A DNA stretch of 64,000 bases from Nymphaea colorata (GCF_008831285.2 NC_045150.1:5716001-5780000); one strand, 5' to 3'; positions 49,401 through 60,930 are shown, counted from the first letter of the stretch. The notes: generated by a model not told the origin, from the sequence alone. Numbers and translations: made by a program.

Positions 49401-50275
49401 ATAGCGGAATGATATATTTTTTCCGCATATTTGACAAACAACAGCACTTTTGTTTTTCTTATCATCAGATTTGGGAAAGTGGGAATTGTTGATTTGAAAC
49501 TGATTGTGATTGCGTCCTCTATTATTATTGTAGTTGCGACCGCGATCGCGCCCATGACCATGACTATGGTTAGGTTGACGTTGGTTCACCATAGCCATAA
49601 GAGGGGGCATGGGACCTTTGAGGCGAGTGTCAAAACTTTGAAGGAGTGGGACAACTTCTTCATAGGATGGAGCAGGAGGTCGAATCATGACAGCGACAAA
49701 GGCTTCATATTCATCACCAAGTCCTTGGAGCAGCCAATAAACTCGTGCCCCATCATCAACAGGTTTCCCAATGGCAGCAAGGTCATCAAAGACTACTTTG
49801 GATTTGTTAATGTATTCATCAACAGAATCATCACCCTTTTGAGAGATGTAAGCAAATGAGTTAGATGAAACTCTCTCTCTCTATCGACTTGCGAGAGTAG
49901 GCATCCATAAGAGAGCTCCAAATGTCCCTTGATGTCGCTTGACCAACAACTCGACCAAGAGCGCTTTCGGTCAAGGTACTGATTATCCATCCCTTGACGA
50001 GGCGATCTGATTTCTTCCAAGCCGTGAACTGGGGATTAACAGTCCTTTTCTGGCCTAAAGGATCAGCTGCATCAATGACGAAGTCAGCAGGAGCAGCAAC
50101 ATCTCCAGTGAGAAAGCCTTGAAGATCTTGGCTTTCAATAAGAGCGAGAATCTGTGTCTTCCATAAGAGAGTTCTTTGGTCGCAGCTTAAGAGAAACAAA
50201 GTTGGAGACGTTGATAGAATAAGGATAAGGATAAAAAATCTATACCATAGTGGAGGAAGATGGAATAGATGCCAT
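49400..50275 (-). pseudogene. copia gag, frameshifted
   Basis: The likely start ATG is at 50275, soon after the primer-binding site, but that frame meets a stop within about a dozen codons. Gag-like sequence then continues in other frames: WKTQIL, FTAWKKSDRLVKGWI and SRDIWSSL are typical of the UBN2/retrotrans gag domain. An RG/HN-rich linker (around 49500-49560) leads to a CCHC zinc knuckle at about 49400-49440. Its first cysteines (CQICGK) lie in one frame and its last residues (HSAIKC) in another, so the knuckle itself is broken by a frameshift. Confidence 0.85.
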
Positions 50276-50279
50276 CGTT

Positions 50280-50291
50280 GGCTCTGATACC
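50280..50291 (-). other. Primer-binding site (initiator tRNA-Met type)
   Basis: GGTATCAGAGCC on the minus strand, one base after the 5' LTR. It matches the initiator methionine tRNA 3' end complement (TGGTATCAGAGC) used by most plant copia elements. Confidence 0.85.
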
Positions 50292-50292
50292 G

Positions 50293-50658
50293 TATAGAAA
50301 AACGGAGTAGGAGCAAAGCAAACACAGAATATAATGTGGTTCAGCTTAATAAATCCTACGTCTACGGTGGGAAAACACGCCAACAAATTCTTATTAATTT
50401 AGTACAGATGGCATGAAGGATATATATAGCGTACTAAGGATTTATGCTATAAGGCAGTTTGCTACTGCCTTTGTTACAAAAGATTTCTTTTTTATCATGA
50501 TAAGATCTGGTTTCCTTGTTTTCAAAATTTTGCCTTATCGCTGTGATGGTTGCAACAACATCGTTGCCATTTTCATGGCTAACCATAAGATCAGGCCGTT
50601 GGCTGTTATGCGACTGATCTTCTCTACAGGGGTGATCTCCTTTCCATAATTGCTAACA
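50293..50658 (-). repeat. 5' LTR of the copia element
   Basis: Partner of 45644-46018 with the same TG...TA ends. It is 9 bases shorter because of two small indels. A TATATATAG stretch in both copies may be the promoter TATA region. Confidence 0.93.
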
Positions 50659-50663
50659 ATCCC

Positions 50664-50790
50664 ATCAATATGCTTCTATGGTTTTACTCTTTTAAGTGAT
50701 GTAGTCTTATTCTTGTGATTTTTTTGGTTCTGCACCCAACACTCTTGGATACGGCGTTTTTTAATGAAGATCTTCTTCTCTCTCTTTTTA
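50664..50790 (+). pseudogene. LINE 3' remnant beyond the copia insertion
   Basis: Sequence resuming after the right target duplication. A TTTTTTAATGAAGATCTTCTT segment resembles plant LINE 3' ends (FFNEDLL). Assignment rests mainly on position and the empty-site continuity across ATCCC. Confidence 0.45.
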
Positions 50791-52750
50791 ATTCTTTCTG
50801 TCTCTGTCTCTCTCTCTCCCTCTTCCCGTTAATTACTGTGTATTTCATGGAGCATATTAGGTAGGTCTGCGGTTGTCCAATTCCCATGTAGTTGTGTAAC
50901 TTCGATGCTCATCTCCCACAGCAACACCATCATTTGTCTAGCAGATCTCTCCCATCTCTATTGATCCTTTATTTCACAGAGTCAGTGTTAATATTGTTTA
51001 ATATGCTTTTCATTTTTTTTTAAATTTAGAAAGACAAGCTTTTGAGAAGAAAATCTCACTCATAAATAGACAAGAACTCATGGATGCATACCTGTCAACG
51101 TATTAATATTCAAATTTAGGATTGGGATCATTCAATTCAACCGCGTGAAGGGCAGTTCTTCTTTGCATGTCATGTCACAAGTTTACTTTTTATCAACGTA
51201 AGTTACCAAAGGATGTCCAGCAAGTTTCCACATTTCTAGTATTAATCATCTCAAATCCCTTGTGACGTCATTCGATGCAAGAGAGTTGGAACAGGTCAGC
51301 AATTCGTCACGTCCACTGTTGGCAATAATTTGAAGAACAGTGAGGCCAGAGACAGTAGTATTACAGCGACTCGTGAAGAAGCAGGTAAACGAATTTCCTC
51401 AAGAAGAGCGGGGTCTTCGCTTTCACTTCCTGAAAATGGAAGATAAATTTCCCTCGTGAAATTTTTGTCTTGCGTTGACTGTGCCTCTTCATATTAGCAT
51501 TATTCATCGATTGGATTAACATTTAACATCGATTGGAATTGAAGGAAGAAGACTTCGGGGTCTTCTTCATCTTCAAGTGGTGGTTATTAACCTCCTACTC
51601 ACTCACCACCAAAACTTTTAACCATGTTCTAAAATATCTTCGTTCTTTGTAAATATTTTGTGTTTTGAATTGCCAATAATGTGGTTCATCGAAGAGGGTC
51701 CACGATAGAACAAGCTGCTCGCGCAATAAAGAAGTTCACAAGCAAACGCCAAGGGAAGAAAAGCCAGCATTGATTACGACCTACGGCTTACCACAAGAGA
51801 CCAAGTGAGAGTATCTTGGTAAGATCGTTCCTCTCCAAAGAAAGAACAAAGGTGACACCTAATAATTCTAAAGTGCCTCTTATAGTTCACCCACTCGGGG
51901 CGGGCGGCATTAATATTTTTTAGATCCAAGTTGTTATTTTTGTGTAAAAACTAAGAAGAGAAATTTAAAATATATGTGGTGTGGACTGCCGAGGGAGTAA
52001 AAGTGCGTAGAAAAGGTAAATTAGAAAAAATAAAAAATAAAAAGATGTTAAGTAGTAATTATGAGAAGCCGCCTAATCCCCTGATGACATCTTTTAAAAG
52101 CAAAAATTACATTTTCAAATGCTGAAAATTTTACTTTAAAATAAACAGGAATTTGCTTACAATCAGCAAGTACTACTTAAATTTTAGAAACGTGAGAAGA
52201 ATTAGAGAATCATTATAAAATTAAGGAGCCCCCACAACATCAATTCTAGCGTTTGGAATAAGAAAATAAAGATTCAGTATCACGATTTTTTTTGTTTTTT
52301 TTGCAAGACTAGGATTTCCAACACCCATCCAAATAGACATCGTGGATTCATGTTCTTAATTGTGACAAACGATTCCGAATTCTCATGGAAGAGAACCCCC
52401 GAAAATACATGCAATCGGCAAGGTGGGATTCAGTTTCTAGTATAATCCAAAATACCACATATTAAGAAAAAAAAGCACCACATTAGTTTGAAGGAAACCA
52501 AAAAAGAGTTCCCCATTTATCCCAGTTTATCCCACTTTTTTAGCATCCATACATAAGACTAGAACAAGAGGAATAACAGAATTCTTAACATATTATTGAA
52601 AATGTCTGCAGTTCTGAATCAGTACAAAGAGGGATGCATTCTTCTTTTTCGAGGAAATATTCATAATAATAACTATTAATAAAAAATATACAAGGCATAA
52701 CGAGTTATTTCTCTTGCATTTGACCCTTTGCTTCGTAGATCGGACGGCCG
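50791..52750. other. Spacer 3' of the LEA2 gene
   Basis: A CT-rich stretch lies at 50770-50825. No gene or clear repeat seen. Confidence 0.4.
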
Positions 52751-53362
52751 TCAGACATCGGTGTAGCAGTGGGCGATGGGGAAGACGGCAGGCTTTCCGC
52801 GGCCGGTGAGGGTGAGGTAGGCGTTGCAGTCGACGTAAAGGTGGTAACGGCCCGAGCTCCAGCTGCCGACCTTCCACCGGACCCAGCCGTCGACGCGGAT
52901 GGAGAACATGCCGGTGCCGTACGACTGGGCCTGGGCGAGGGAGGCGGCGAGGAAGGGGGCTACGGGGACATTGTTGCCGGAGAGGAAGGGGGACCAGACG
53001 GAGATCTCGCCGTGGCCCTGGTAGGTCGGCGGCAGCACCGTACGGAGGGTCACCTGCTGGTTCATGTAGGCGGCATACACTTCCATCCGCTCGTAGTAGA
53101 CGCCCACCCGATCGTTGGGGTTGCGGGAGACAAGCGTCACCTGCAGCGTGGCGCTCAGCAGGTTGGGGGCCCCGGTGACGTTGAATTGGAGGACGGTGGC
53201 GTCCTGGAGGACGAACGACGGCTTGGACGGCCGGAGGACCAGCCAGACGATGAGGATGATCAGCAGGATCACGAAGATGGTGGCAAGGAGGCATCCGAAG
53301 AGGCGGCGGTAGAGCTTCTCCTTTCCGTCGTGGCAGTGGTTGCCGCAGTCCTTCTTCGACAT
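52751..53362 (-). CDS. LEA2 / NDR1-HIN1-like (NHL) membrane protein, 203 aa
   Basis: A single uninterrupted ORF with no intron, as is usual for this family. A short cytosolic lysine-rich tail (MSKKDCGNHCHDGKEK) is followed by one hydrophobic segment at about residues 22-43 (LLATIFVILLIILIVWLVL). The LEA2 domain follows, with VLQDATVLQFNVTG, the family hallmark NPNDR, YYERMEVYA, PPTYQGH and RVDGWVRWKVG. This order matches NHL12/YLS9-type proteins, which sit in the plasma membrane and are linked to pathogen response; the role here is by family only. It is strikingly GC-rich (about 65% by eye) compared with the AT-rich surroundings. The long antisense ORF over the same interval (52769-53392) is a by-product of this composition. 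Confidence 0.95.
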   Translation of the reverse strand: MSKKDCGNHCHDGKEKLYRRLFGCLLATIFVILLIILIVWLVLRPSKPSFVLQDATVLQFNVTGAPNLLSATLQVTLVSRNPNDRVGVYYERMEVYAAYMNQQVTLRTVLPPTYQGHGEISVWSPFLSGNNVPVAPFLAASLAQAQSYGTGMFSIRVDGWVRWKVGSWSSGRYHLYVDCNAYLTLTGRGKPAVFPIAHCYTDV

Positions 53363-53437
53363 GGCGGTGACGGAGGAGGAGGCGTCGAGTGAACTGAACG
53401 GTTGTGATGAGGAGTGGTCGCGATGGCCCCGGCGAGG

Positions 53438-53445
53438 ATTTTAAA
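53438..53445 (-). promoter_or_regulatory. TATA-like box of the LEA2/NHL gene
   Basis: TTTAAAAT on the minus strand, 76 bases upstream of the start codon and within an otherwise GC-rich leader. Position and composition suit a core promoter; not proven. Confidence 0.4.
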
Positions 53446-55377
53446 CGAATGGTGGAATGACGTTGAAAAGGAAGGTGGGGATCCCTATCAATACTTAAGC
53501 GTCGGCAGTCTCAGCTCACATGGTAATCGCATTCAAACAGTGACGCCGTGAACATCCCTCGTGGACTTATCGTTCTTCCATTCGTGGACGGCGAAAATGT
53601 GCAGGACATGGCATGTTACAATGCGACACGAAATAATATTTTGTATTAAAATTATATATATCGTTGAAAAAGTGTTTATTAAATACTAAAAACTCGCTAG
53701 TTATGTATAAAAAAAAAGTATTTAGGGGCAAATTAAACTTTTCCAATTAATTATTGGAAGGTATTTTTTTAATATTATGTGAGCTATACTAAACTTCAAG
53801 GATGAATGTGTTAACTATATAAAATAAGACAGGAACCGCTTACGTTTGAGGAATAATTTCAGACTTTTAAAAAAGAAAACATAAGTTTCAAAAAGTATTA
53901 AGGAATCTTGTTGGGAGTGAAGATAAGGTGCCAAGATAACAACAAAGCCCGGGACGGTGATATGAGCAACTGGGCAGTTAAATCCTTGGGATTTATTTCT
54001 CATTTGTTGGAACATTTTTCATCTAAGATTTTTTATAAAATACTAAAAGCAAAACAAAAACAAATTGTTTTTTTGTGTCATTTCATTATGACGGTCAAAT
54101 AAATATAACACAATGCGTCAAGAAAATAATTATGTAGTCAATCCAACTAGATTTGAAAATAAATATGTTTATGTTGGTATGATCAAATAATTAGTTAATT
54201 TTCTTTTGTGGCCGTGATATGGCTCGATATTGATCGGTGTTTTTAAGATTCTGATAAAAGGGGAAAAAAAACCTCATTCATGCCCCATAAGAAGGCAAAA
54301 TTTGTAAGAGAAAATAATGAAAACATCATACCGTATAATTTACTATTGAGTAGGAGGTCAACAATCCACCGCCTAAAAAGAACCTGAATATCACTTCTGT
54401 TCTTATATCTTTGGGGTTTTGGGCAGACAGGATCTATGTAGAGTATGGTATATTAAGGGTGATATTTTGACACATGTAAAAACATAAGGAAGATATTTTT
54501 ACTGATGTAAAAACGTAAGTTAGGTGCAAATCTCTGTGTTGGAAAACCTAACAATATTCTTTGAAATATGTTTCTTATTACAAAGAGAATTTTATAAGGA
54601 TTTAAAACATCAGCAAATTTTTTAGTTTTATACAATTCTATTTATACAACCAAAAATAATATTTGAATCAACTTCTAAGTTTTTGGATCTAAAGATTGCA
54701 TCTCATAGCTAGTTTTTGAAAATGGGCTCTCCAGATTAGATGCGGAGAACTAGCATCATATAACGTGGTTAAGGGTGAAAGTGTCAAAAGTAAATAAGAG
54801 TAAACATTAATTGACAAGTTAACAGCTAATATTCAAGGAAAATAATGGACAATGAATAAATTACTAAGAGTAATGGGGACATGAGGACCAACATTAATAG
54901 CATCCAGGAAAATGACTAACCAAATGCTCCAGCACGCTTTGTGATTTCTTCTGTTTAAATTTCAATTGAAGACACGTTTCATTCAATAAGAGATGCCTTT
55001 TGCGACACAATTTCAGCAATCCAATAGTACTAAAAACGAGTGGCTGTGGGTGCATGCAACTTGATCTTTACTAAACCTTATGGTGGGGCAACATGCCTAC
55101 ACAAGCTTTCTTCTTAGAGTGGTACATGATCATAATAAGTCAAAAAGCGGAGTACAGTGTAGAGACATGCCAATATTCTTCGTTAGTTCTGCAAAAAAAA
55201 TGGTATTCTCTGTCATGATCGAGTTGGTTTTCAATGAGCGATAGGATTAATCCCACTTCTCGACAAAGCTGAAGCTCCCTTCTTTTCCTTGCTTTTACTT
55301 TAAAGTCAGTGTCAGGTGGTGAGATGTTTACGTGTTTCAACTTACACTTAAAACTCAACACCCTTTTTGATATAGCA
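53446..55377. other. Upstream spacer of the LEA2 gene
   Basis: AT-rich beyond about 53620. No gene recognised. Confidence 0.4.
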
Positions 55378-55456
55378 CCCCACGGATGGAACCTAACACA
55401 CACACACACTGCTTTATATACCTTAAGCCCGCCTGTTTGAGCTATACCCCTTAGAG
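55378..55456 (-). repeat. tRNA-derived SINE fragment
   Basis: The minus strand reads AAGGGGTATAGCTCAAACAGG (A-box-like), then AGGTTCCATCC (B-box-like). The head matches 22460-22545. A short (GT)n lies between the boxes. Confidence 0.55.
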
Positions 55457-57020
55457 AGATCAAGCCGGTTTCACCATTTATACTGGTTTATGTTGCTAAC
55501 ACTCATTGGCTTATGTACCCCCAAGCACCCGCCCTTTTTTTTTCTTTTTAGAAGTGTACAAATGCAAACACATATAGAAATGACATTTATTCCTTGGAGA
55601 TCAGAGATAAAAAAAGCTACGACATATCAAAGTTCGGGAGCTTTGCAATGTCTTTGTCACAAAACTTCTATATAATGAAGAATTGGGTTGTTTGCTTCAG
55701 TGACAATTTTAATAAACCTTTCATTGTTCCTATCACGGGCTGACTTTTGCAAGCTTTATTTGGTCCGTGCGGCACTGAGGGTTTCATAAGCCTTCGGCAA
55801 GCCTTAACTCAATTTTAATGTAGTGAAAGCTTTCATCAATTTTTTGGGACCATAGACTAGATGAGGAGTGTTAGGCACTCGGCACATCATTACCCTGGAT
55901 TATCCTACAGTAGACCATCAGTAAGCCGTGGCCATAAGGCCCTATCAAAATACTGTCATCCTTTCAAGCATCTATCTACTTTCATATGAAATCTGGGTGG
56001 GGGAAGACTTTCTTCAAGGAAGTCTTCAGCCAAAGCCAATTACCGACTATATGTCATTAAGCAAGGCGGTCGACCATTGTCTTACTTGACGATGAACTTT
56101 CATTTGCTCACCCCCGCATGACTTTACACGGTTGTGGATACAGCCTATGCATCCATCGAGGGAATTAGCACTAACTCAAGAGCACCTCTCGTGCACATCC
56201 AAACGCTACATGTGGGAAACGTACCAACAGACTTACACCTTTCAAATGGACTGACGACCATGATGCACTTATACGCTTTGTCTTTATACCGCCACGTTGC
56301 AAATTCTAAGTACATTATTTTTTTCTTGTCTCAGCGTGGATCCTACATGCTTTCTGATTAATGCTCAAGCTGGCAAAACAACATCTCATACTGCTGGCTT
56401 GGCCGGGCTAAACATAGTCTGTCAATAACAGTTTTAGCCCTAAAGGAAATGTGGCTAATAGAGTTCATAGACCGATTACTCTTTGCTTGCGTTTGATAAA
56501 ATCATCAGAAAGTTAACTTGGTAGAATCAGGGTTATTCTTAGTAGGATCACCAATTATTCTCAAAGGGGCTTTGCTGCCTTGTATTAATAGATTCATTCA
56601 TGAGAATCTCGTCCTAGCAAATGGTATGATCAACTTTTTGTAAAACTCTAAACCGGATGTTTTTATCTTAAACTATGCTTCAATAAGACATATGACAGAA
56701 AAATCAAGCGAGGTTTCCTACCAAATGAACATCTGTCCTTGGCTTTCCTTCTCACTTGGGTGCATGAAATTAATATGGTATACATCTTCATCGTATCCTT
56801 TAGCAGTCTCAATGTAGTCTACTCAATGTTGGAGTGTGGAGCTTGACCAGGCTTCTCTATTAAACCCATAAGCTCGGGGTTTAGAGACAGTAACCCCCGG
56901 GGTGAATTTTTTTTTTAAGGGCAGTCATTTAAATTTATGTTTTACAGGTTTGTCTCAATCCCTATGTTTAAGAGGGGCATATTGTATTCCTGATTCTTCC
57001 ATGATAGTAAAAAAAACTCT
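55457..57020. other. Spacer, possibly decayed LTR element
   Basis: No coding domain seen. Slightly more GC-rich at 55700-56340. Confidence 0.3.
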
Positions 57021-57029
57021 ATGCGGTCA

Positions 57030-57190
57030 TGGATGTAAGAGAACCTTTGAGGTCTTTAAGCATTTCATAACCCAGCTCTTGTGCCCCTTGATTAAGGGAG
57101 ATGCAAAGAACTTTTTGTTCTTCAATTTATAATATGCAGAGATAAGAGCTGCATTGGCCACTAAGACTCAAGAGGGTTCAAGGTTCAAGC
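57030..57190 (+). pseudogene. Possible Ty3-gypsy RT/RNase H junction relic
   Basis: CKRTFEVFKHFITQL, then LIKGDAKNFLFFNL and EISAALA, follow the gypsy pattern CQ.AFE.LK.FLTQPP...P..GE.L.LYL.VS..A.SAAL. Only about 50 codons, so tentative. Confidence 0.4.
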
Positions 57191-57376
57191 TGAACAAGGT
57201 CAACGTGCCTTGCCAGAACAGACTTGGCAGACTTTACTGCCCGCAGTTCGTGACCGGCCCCCAAATTATGGAGTCGTTTGGGATATTGTATCATGCACCC
57301 AACTCAAAAAATGGTTAGAATCATTAAACAATTTGAAAAGTCTTACATCACCACCCTTTTTTAGAAACAACCATAC

Positions 57377-57470
57377 AGGAGGTTGTTTGGTAACAGTAAC
57401 AATGACCTATGAATAACATGCGTCTGAGTGTCTTATGAATCTACCCCAAATTTTAGAGTAAATTCATATA
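57377..57470. mobile_element. hAT-like MITE, left part only
   Basis: AGGAGGTTGTTTGGTAACAG plus the family interior GAATCTACCCCAAATTTTAG. No right end found. Confidence 0.45.
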
Positions 57471-58329
57471 TCAATAACATCAAACTTGGTAAGAACACGA
57501 AGCGTAGCTTTTCTTTTCAGTTGAACTTTTTCGAGTTTGATTATGGGTTCCACAAGTTTTATAGATTAAAGATCAGATAACCATGATCCAACCAAGACAA
57601 CTGCAAGATTTTTCAATTTCCTAGAAAAAAAAAAAAGCAAAAAGCGAATATGAAGAAAATGTTGGACGCGCCATTCTCATTGGGCAAAGTAGAGAAGGGA
57701 GATGGCTACTTGGGATATGCTTTATTTATGGTCATTGAAAAGTGGATCCACTTTATGTGCTCCATTATAACGATGGCCTACCTAACTTTTGTCCCTTTGC
57801 AATTCTTCCTCACTTTCATATCTAACATTTTTCTCAGCATGGACCGATATGTCAATTTTATTAAATGGCTCTCCTTCTTTCATTTTATCGTAGATGACTG
57901 CAACCTTCTTTCCACGATTACTCACGCTTCGACCGTTTGCCCTTTTAATTTATAACTATGGTAAATTTATCTTTGACTCCTTTAGGAAACCCAGTTTCTT
58001 TTATTTTTCAAATTTAAAATAAGTCCATTTTTTTTATCTAACCTAGCATTGTGTTAGAGTTATGAAGTTAACAAAGTGGTCCTTTTTTTTTTGGTATATG
58101 GAAAATTGTTTTATGACATTCTACTGTCCGACTTATTTCACATTTTGCCTTTTCAAGAATTTCTACGGCATGAAAACAGGTTTGTGATAAGAATTTGGGA
58201 ATCAAGAAAAGAATTTAAATGGTCACACAAAGAGTGGAAAACTAATGAGAGTTGGTCAAAAACCTTCGTATAACATGCATATTTTTTTTTTAAATGTAAA
58301 TGGTAACTTAAATGAGAGTTGGACCCGAA
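57471..58329. other. Spacer, nothing supported
   Basis: The 101-codon ORF at 57650-57955 is hydrophobic by base composition and has no recognisable domain. Confidence 0.35.
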
Positions 58330-58410
58330 AGTACATTCTGCCAGATCCAACCCAACTTAAATGTATGACCCTGATCTCCAGTACATGCTCTATCCACTCC
58401 GCTATAAGTT
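58330..58410 (-). repeat. tRNA-like / SINE-like sequence
   Basis: TATAGCGGAGTGGATAGAGC on the minus strand fits the A box (TRGCNNAGTGG) very well. The B box is weak and no cloverleaf acceptor stem closes, so it is more likely a SINE remnant than a tRNA gene. Confidence 0.35.
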
Positions 58411-58559
58411 GAACGGATTGGACCCTAATTCGATCCATTTATCCATATTCCAATCGATTATATATATATATACACGCACTCTTGAAGTCTTGTCACATGA
58501 AATATATTTTTTCAACACTTAGTTTTTCGAAAATTTTTCAATTTATACTTTTCCAATTG

Positions 58560-58685
58560 AAACAACAGCAACAAAATGTTATTGTTCAACGAATCTGCTA
58601 AAAAAAAGGTAGATTCGTGGAACACTGTAATCTAGTGTTCCATAAATCAGACCAATTTTTGTTACTGTTGTCAAACTGCCCTTAA
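58560..58685. mobile_element. hAT-like MITE remnant
   Basis: CAACAGCAACAAAATG at the left pairs with TTTTTGTTACTGTTGTC at the right. Contains GAACACT...AGTGTTC as an internal stem. Confidence 0.45.
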
Positions 58686-59799
58686 AAAGAAACAGAGAAA
58701 ATAAAAGAAAAGGATTGGATTTGGTGCCACAAACTCAACAAAGCCTGCCATCCAAGGAAAATCAACTAACCTACATAAGTTTCACATTAGTAAAACTGAT
58801 TCTTGCTTCTAAACCTCCAAATCCGTCTTGTCCTCACGAGATATTCAGTAGGCCACCAGAATATTTGTGGTTGATACTAAAGTGATACCAAATATTCTCG
58901 TTAACGATGACAAGTTTGCGATAAAAATTAAAGTTCTAGTCACAAGGACTTGTAGACAAAGATATTCCACAAAAGTAAAGAGATGAGAATAAAGTGAGTA
59001 GAGAAGACCATCGTCGAGAGAGAGATGTTAAAAGTATAGGAAAATTCATCGGCACGGGCTTAACTTAACTTGTTTGGTGGTGAGATACTTTGGGCCATCG
59101 AGAATATAATATATTTTGAAGAATCAAAGTAGAGTGACAACAATCATGATGTGTTCAAAAGAGAAAAAGGCTGATGCTTTGTGGGTCCAAAGCCAACTTG
59201 TGAAACATATGTTCCTTCTAGCCTTCATCTCCACCAAGCATGTCTGGATGCCCCTACGCCTTTTGTTATCTTCTGCTTTGCAAACAAAGAATTTTGAATC
59301 TTCCTGAATTATGAACTCATTCTTGAATCAGAATTCTGGAATGGTATGAAATTATGGTTCTAAATTTTTTAAAAAAAAAATCATCTCTTTTTAATTCATC
59401 GATTCTAAAATTTTTAATTTCTGTTTTGTCAAACATGTCATTTTCAATTCTGAAATCAAAATTTCAAACTACCAAACCCAAAAGGAAACTAGAACTACAA
59501 TTTTTATTTTTATTTCAATTTTTTTTTTTAGAATTTTACTTTTGGAATCAAAATCCAAGACCATCAAATGTCTCCTTAAGTGCAAGACCCATAACGAATC
59601 ATTTTAGCTATTGATTTTTCTAAGATAAAAGATTGACAAAAAAACAAATTAAGGAGAAAAATGTGACAGAATATTTTAAAAGTCTAGCATTAATTGACAA
59701 CCTTTTTTTTCTTTGATTTTCACTGAGTCTTTTATCTTCAAAAGATTAACAACCAAGATGATTCTTTATAAACCATGCACCTAAAGGTCACACACCTAC

Positions 59800-59888
<89 letters not shown>

Positions 59889-60930
59889 ATGTGCGTGTGT
59901 GTGAAGTACTTAGTAACTGTTTTAGTTTGTGAAAGACTAGTGCTCTGCTTGTTTCTTTCTCTTTTCCTTGATGTATTCTTTCCCGTTGTTTGTTAATCAA
60001 TGAAGGGAGCACGTTGTGGCTCCGAATGCGGACCATGTGATATGGGCTGAAAATGACCAAAATGGTGCTATTAGTTAAATGAAAAGATCCTCAATATATA
60101 TAATATGGGCAAGGGTAGAACTTGGGATATTTTCACCTTGTAAAGTCACCAAAATACCCCTCTGATAAGATGCCTTCTCATGTTGACGGCATAACATGGA
60201 AAGTGCCTTCTTTGGACACGGTAAACCAGGGCAGTTCTGGAAAATTAAGTCATGCTTAAGAAATAGAGAATAACTTGTAGAAATTGTTTTGCAACTATAT
60301 AAATGGGACATGAACAGTTAGAACTAAGTGATTGCCAATTGTGAATTACAAACATATTTAATTTTCATGAGTGACCAAGCATGAGAGCTTAAGTAATATC
60401 ATAATTTAATGACCAATCTCATAATTAAATTATTTAGGTCCATGTTTTCAACTGTAGATACAACCTGACTCACCACTATTCTGCAAATCAGTTATTTTAC
60501 ATTTACTGTGTCAGTCTATTGTGTTTTTTGCTATTACAAAAAATATCTTCTAAATTATATCCCAAAAAATGGACTCAATTGTCGTCTTCTCCAGACTAAT
60601 CACGATGAGTAACAATCAGTTATTGCTTCGTTTGGAGATTCGATCGTCGCAACGCAAGAACAGATGAGAGCAAGACTTGCTCAAATGCTAGAGAACATGA
60701 ATGTTGTGAAATAAAAACTACAGTTGTTGGCCAATTCGGTCCGAGGAATGTATGCAACATAGAAGGAGCAATATCAAATCCTCGAAGTCATGCCCAAGGA
60801 AGAAAAAAGGAGATTTGTGGCACTGTAAAAATGTTGTGAAGAATTTGAAGCCAAAGATGAACTTACTACCGCAGCCAAAGACTACCGAACAACATGAGGT
60901 GAATGGTTCTTCTTGTCTTTACCGGACAAG
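58686..60930. other. Spacer with microsatellite and weak coding debris
   Basis: AT-rich foldback-like sequence with AATTCTGAA and GGAATCA words lies at 59300-59590. The (CT)n(TA)n tract is at 59803-59885. At 60650-60880 a plus-strand frame with two or three stops reads helix-like LAQMLENMN and VMPKEEKRRFVAL; it was not identified. Confidence 0.35.
59803..59885. repeat. (CT)n(TA)n compound microsatellite
   Basis: Directly visible. Confidence 0.95.

Larger units (their letters stand above)
45644..50658 (-). mobile_element. Ty1-copia LTR retrotransposon, full length but coding-defective
   Basis: A 5015-bp element with two LTRs (45644-46018 and 50293-50658) flanked by a perfect 5-bp target duplication, ATCCC (45639-45643 and 50659-50663). 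On the minus strand the order is 5' LTR, primer-binding site, gag, protease, integrase, RT, RNase H, polypurine tract, 3' LTR. Integrase before RT defines copia. The LTRs differ by about 26 substitutions plus two small indels in roughly 360 aligned bases (hand count, about 7%), so it is not a recent insertion. Multiple stops and frameshifts make it non-autonomous. It lies inside a LINE fragment. Confidence 0.95.

Noticed and set aside
52593-53294. 233-codon minus-strand ORF
   Set aside because: Shifted frame of the LEA2 gene; proline/arginine-rich translation without domains.
52769-53392. 207-codon ORF on the plus strand
   Set aside because: Exact antisense of the LEA2/NHL gene; its acidic/glycine-rich translation is a product of high GC and lack of antisense stops.
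58330-58410. Functional tRNA gene
   Set aside because: Good A box but no closing acceptor stem or convincing B box; treated as SINE-like.
59775-60060. SLSLS/YIYIY ORFs
   Set aside because: Translation of (CT)n(TA)n.
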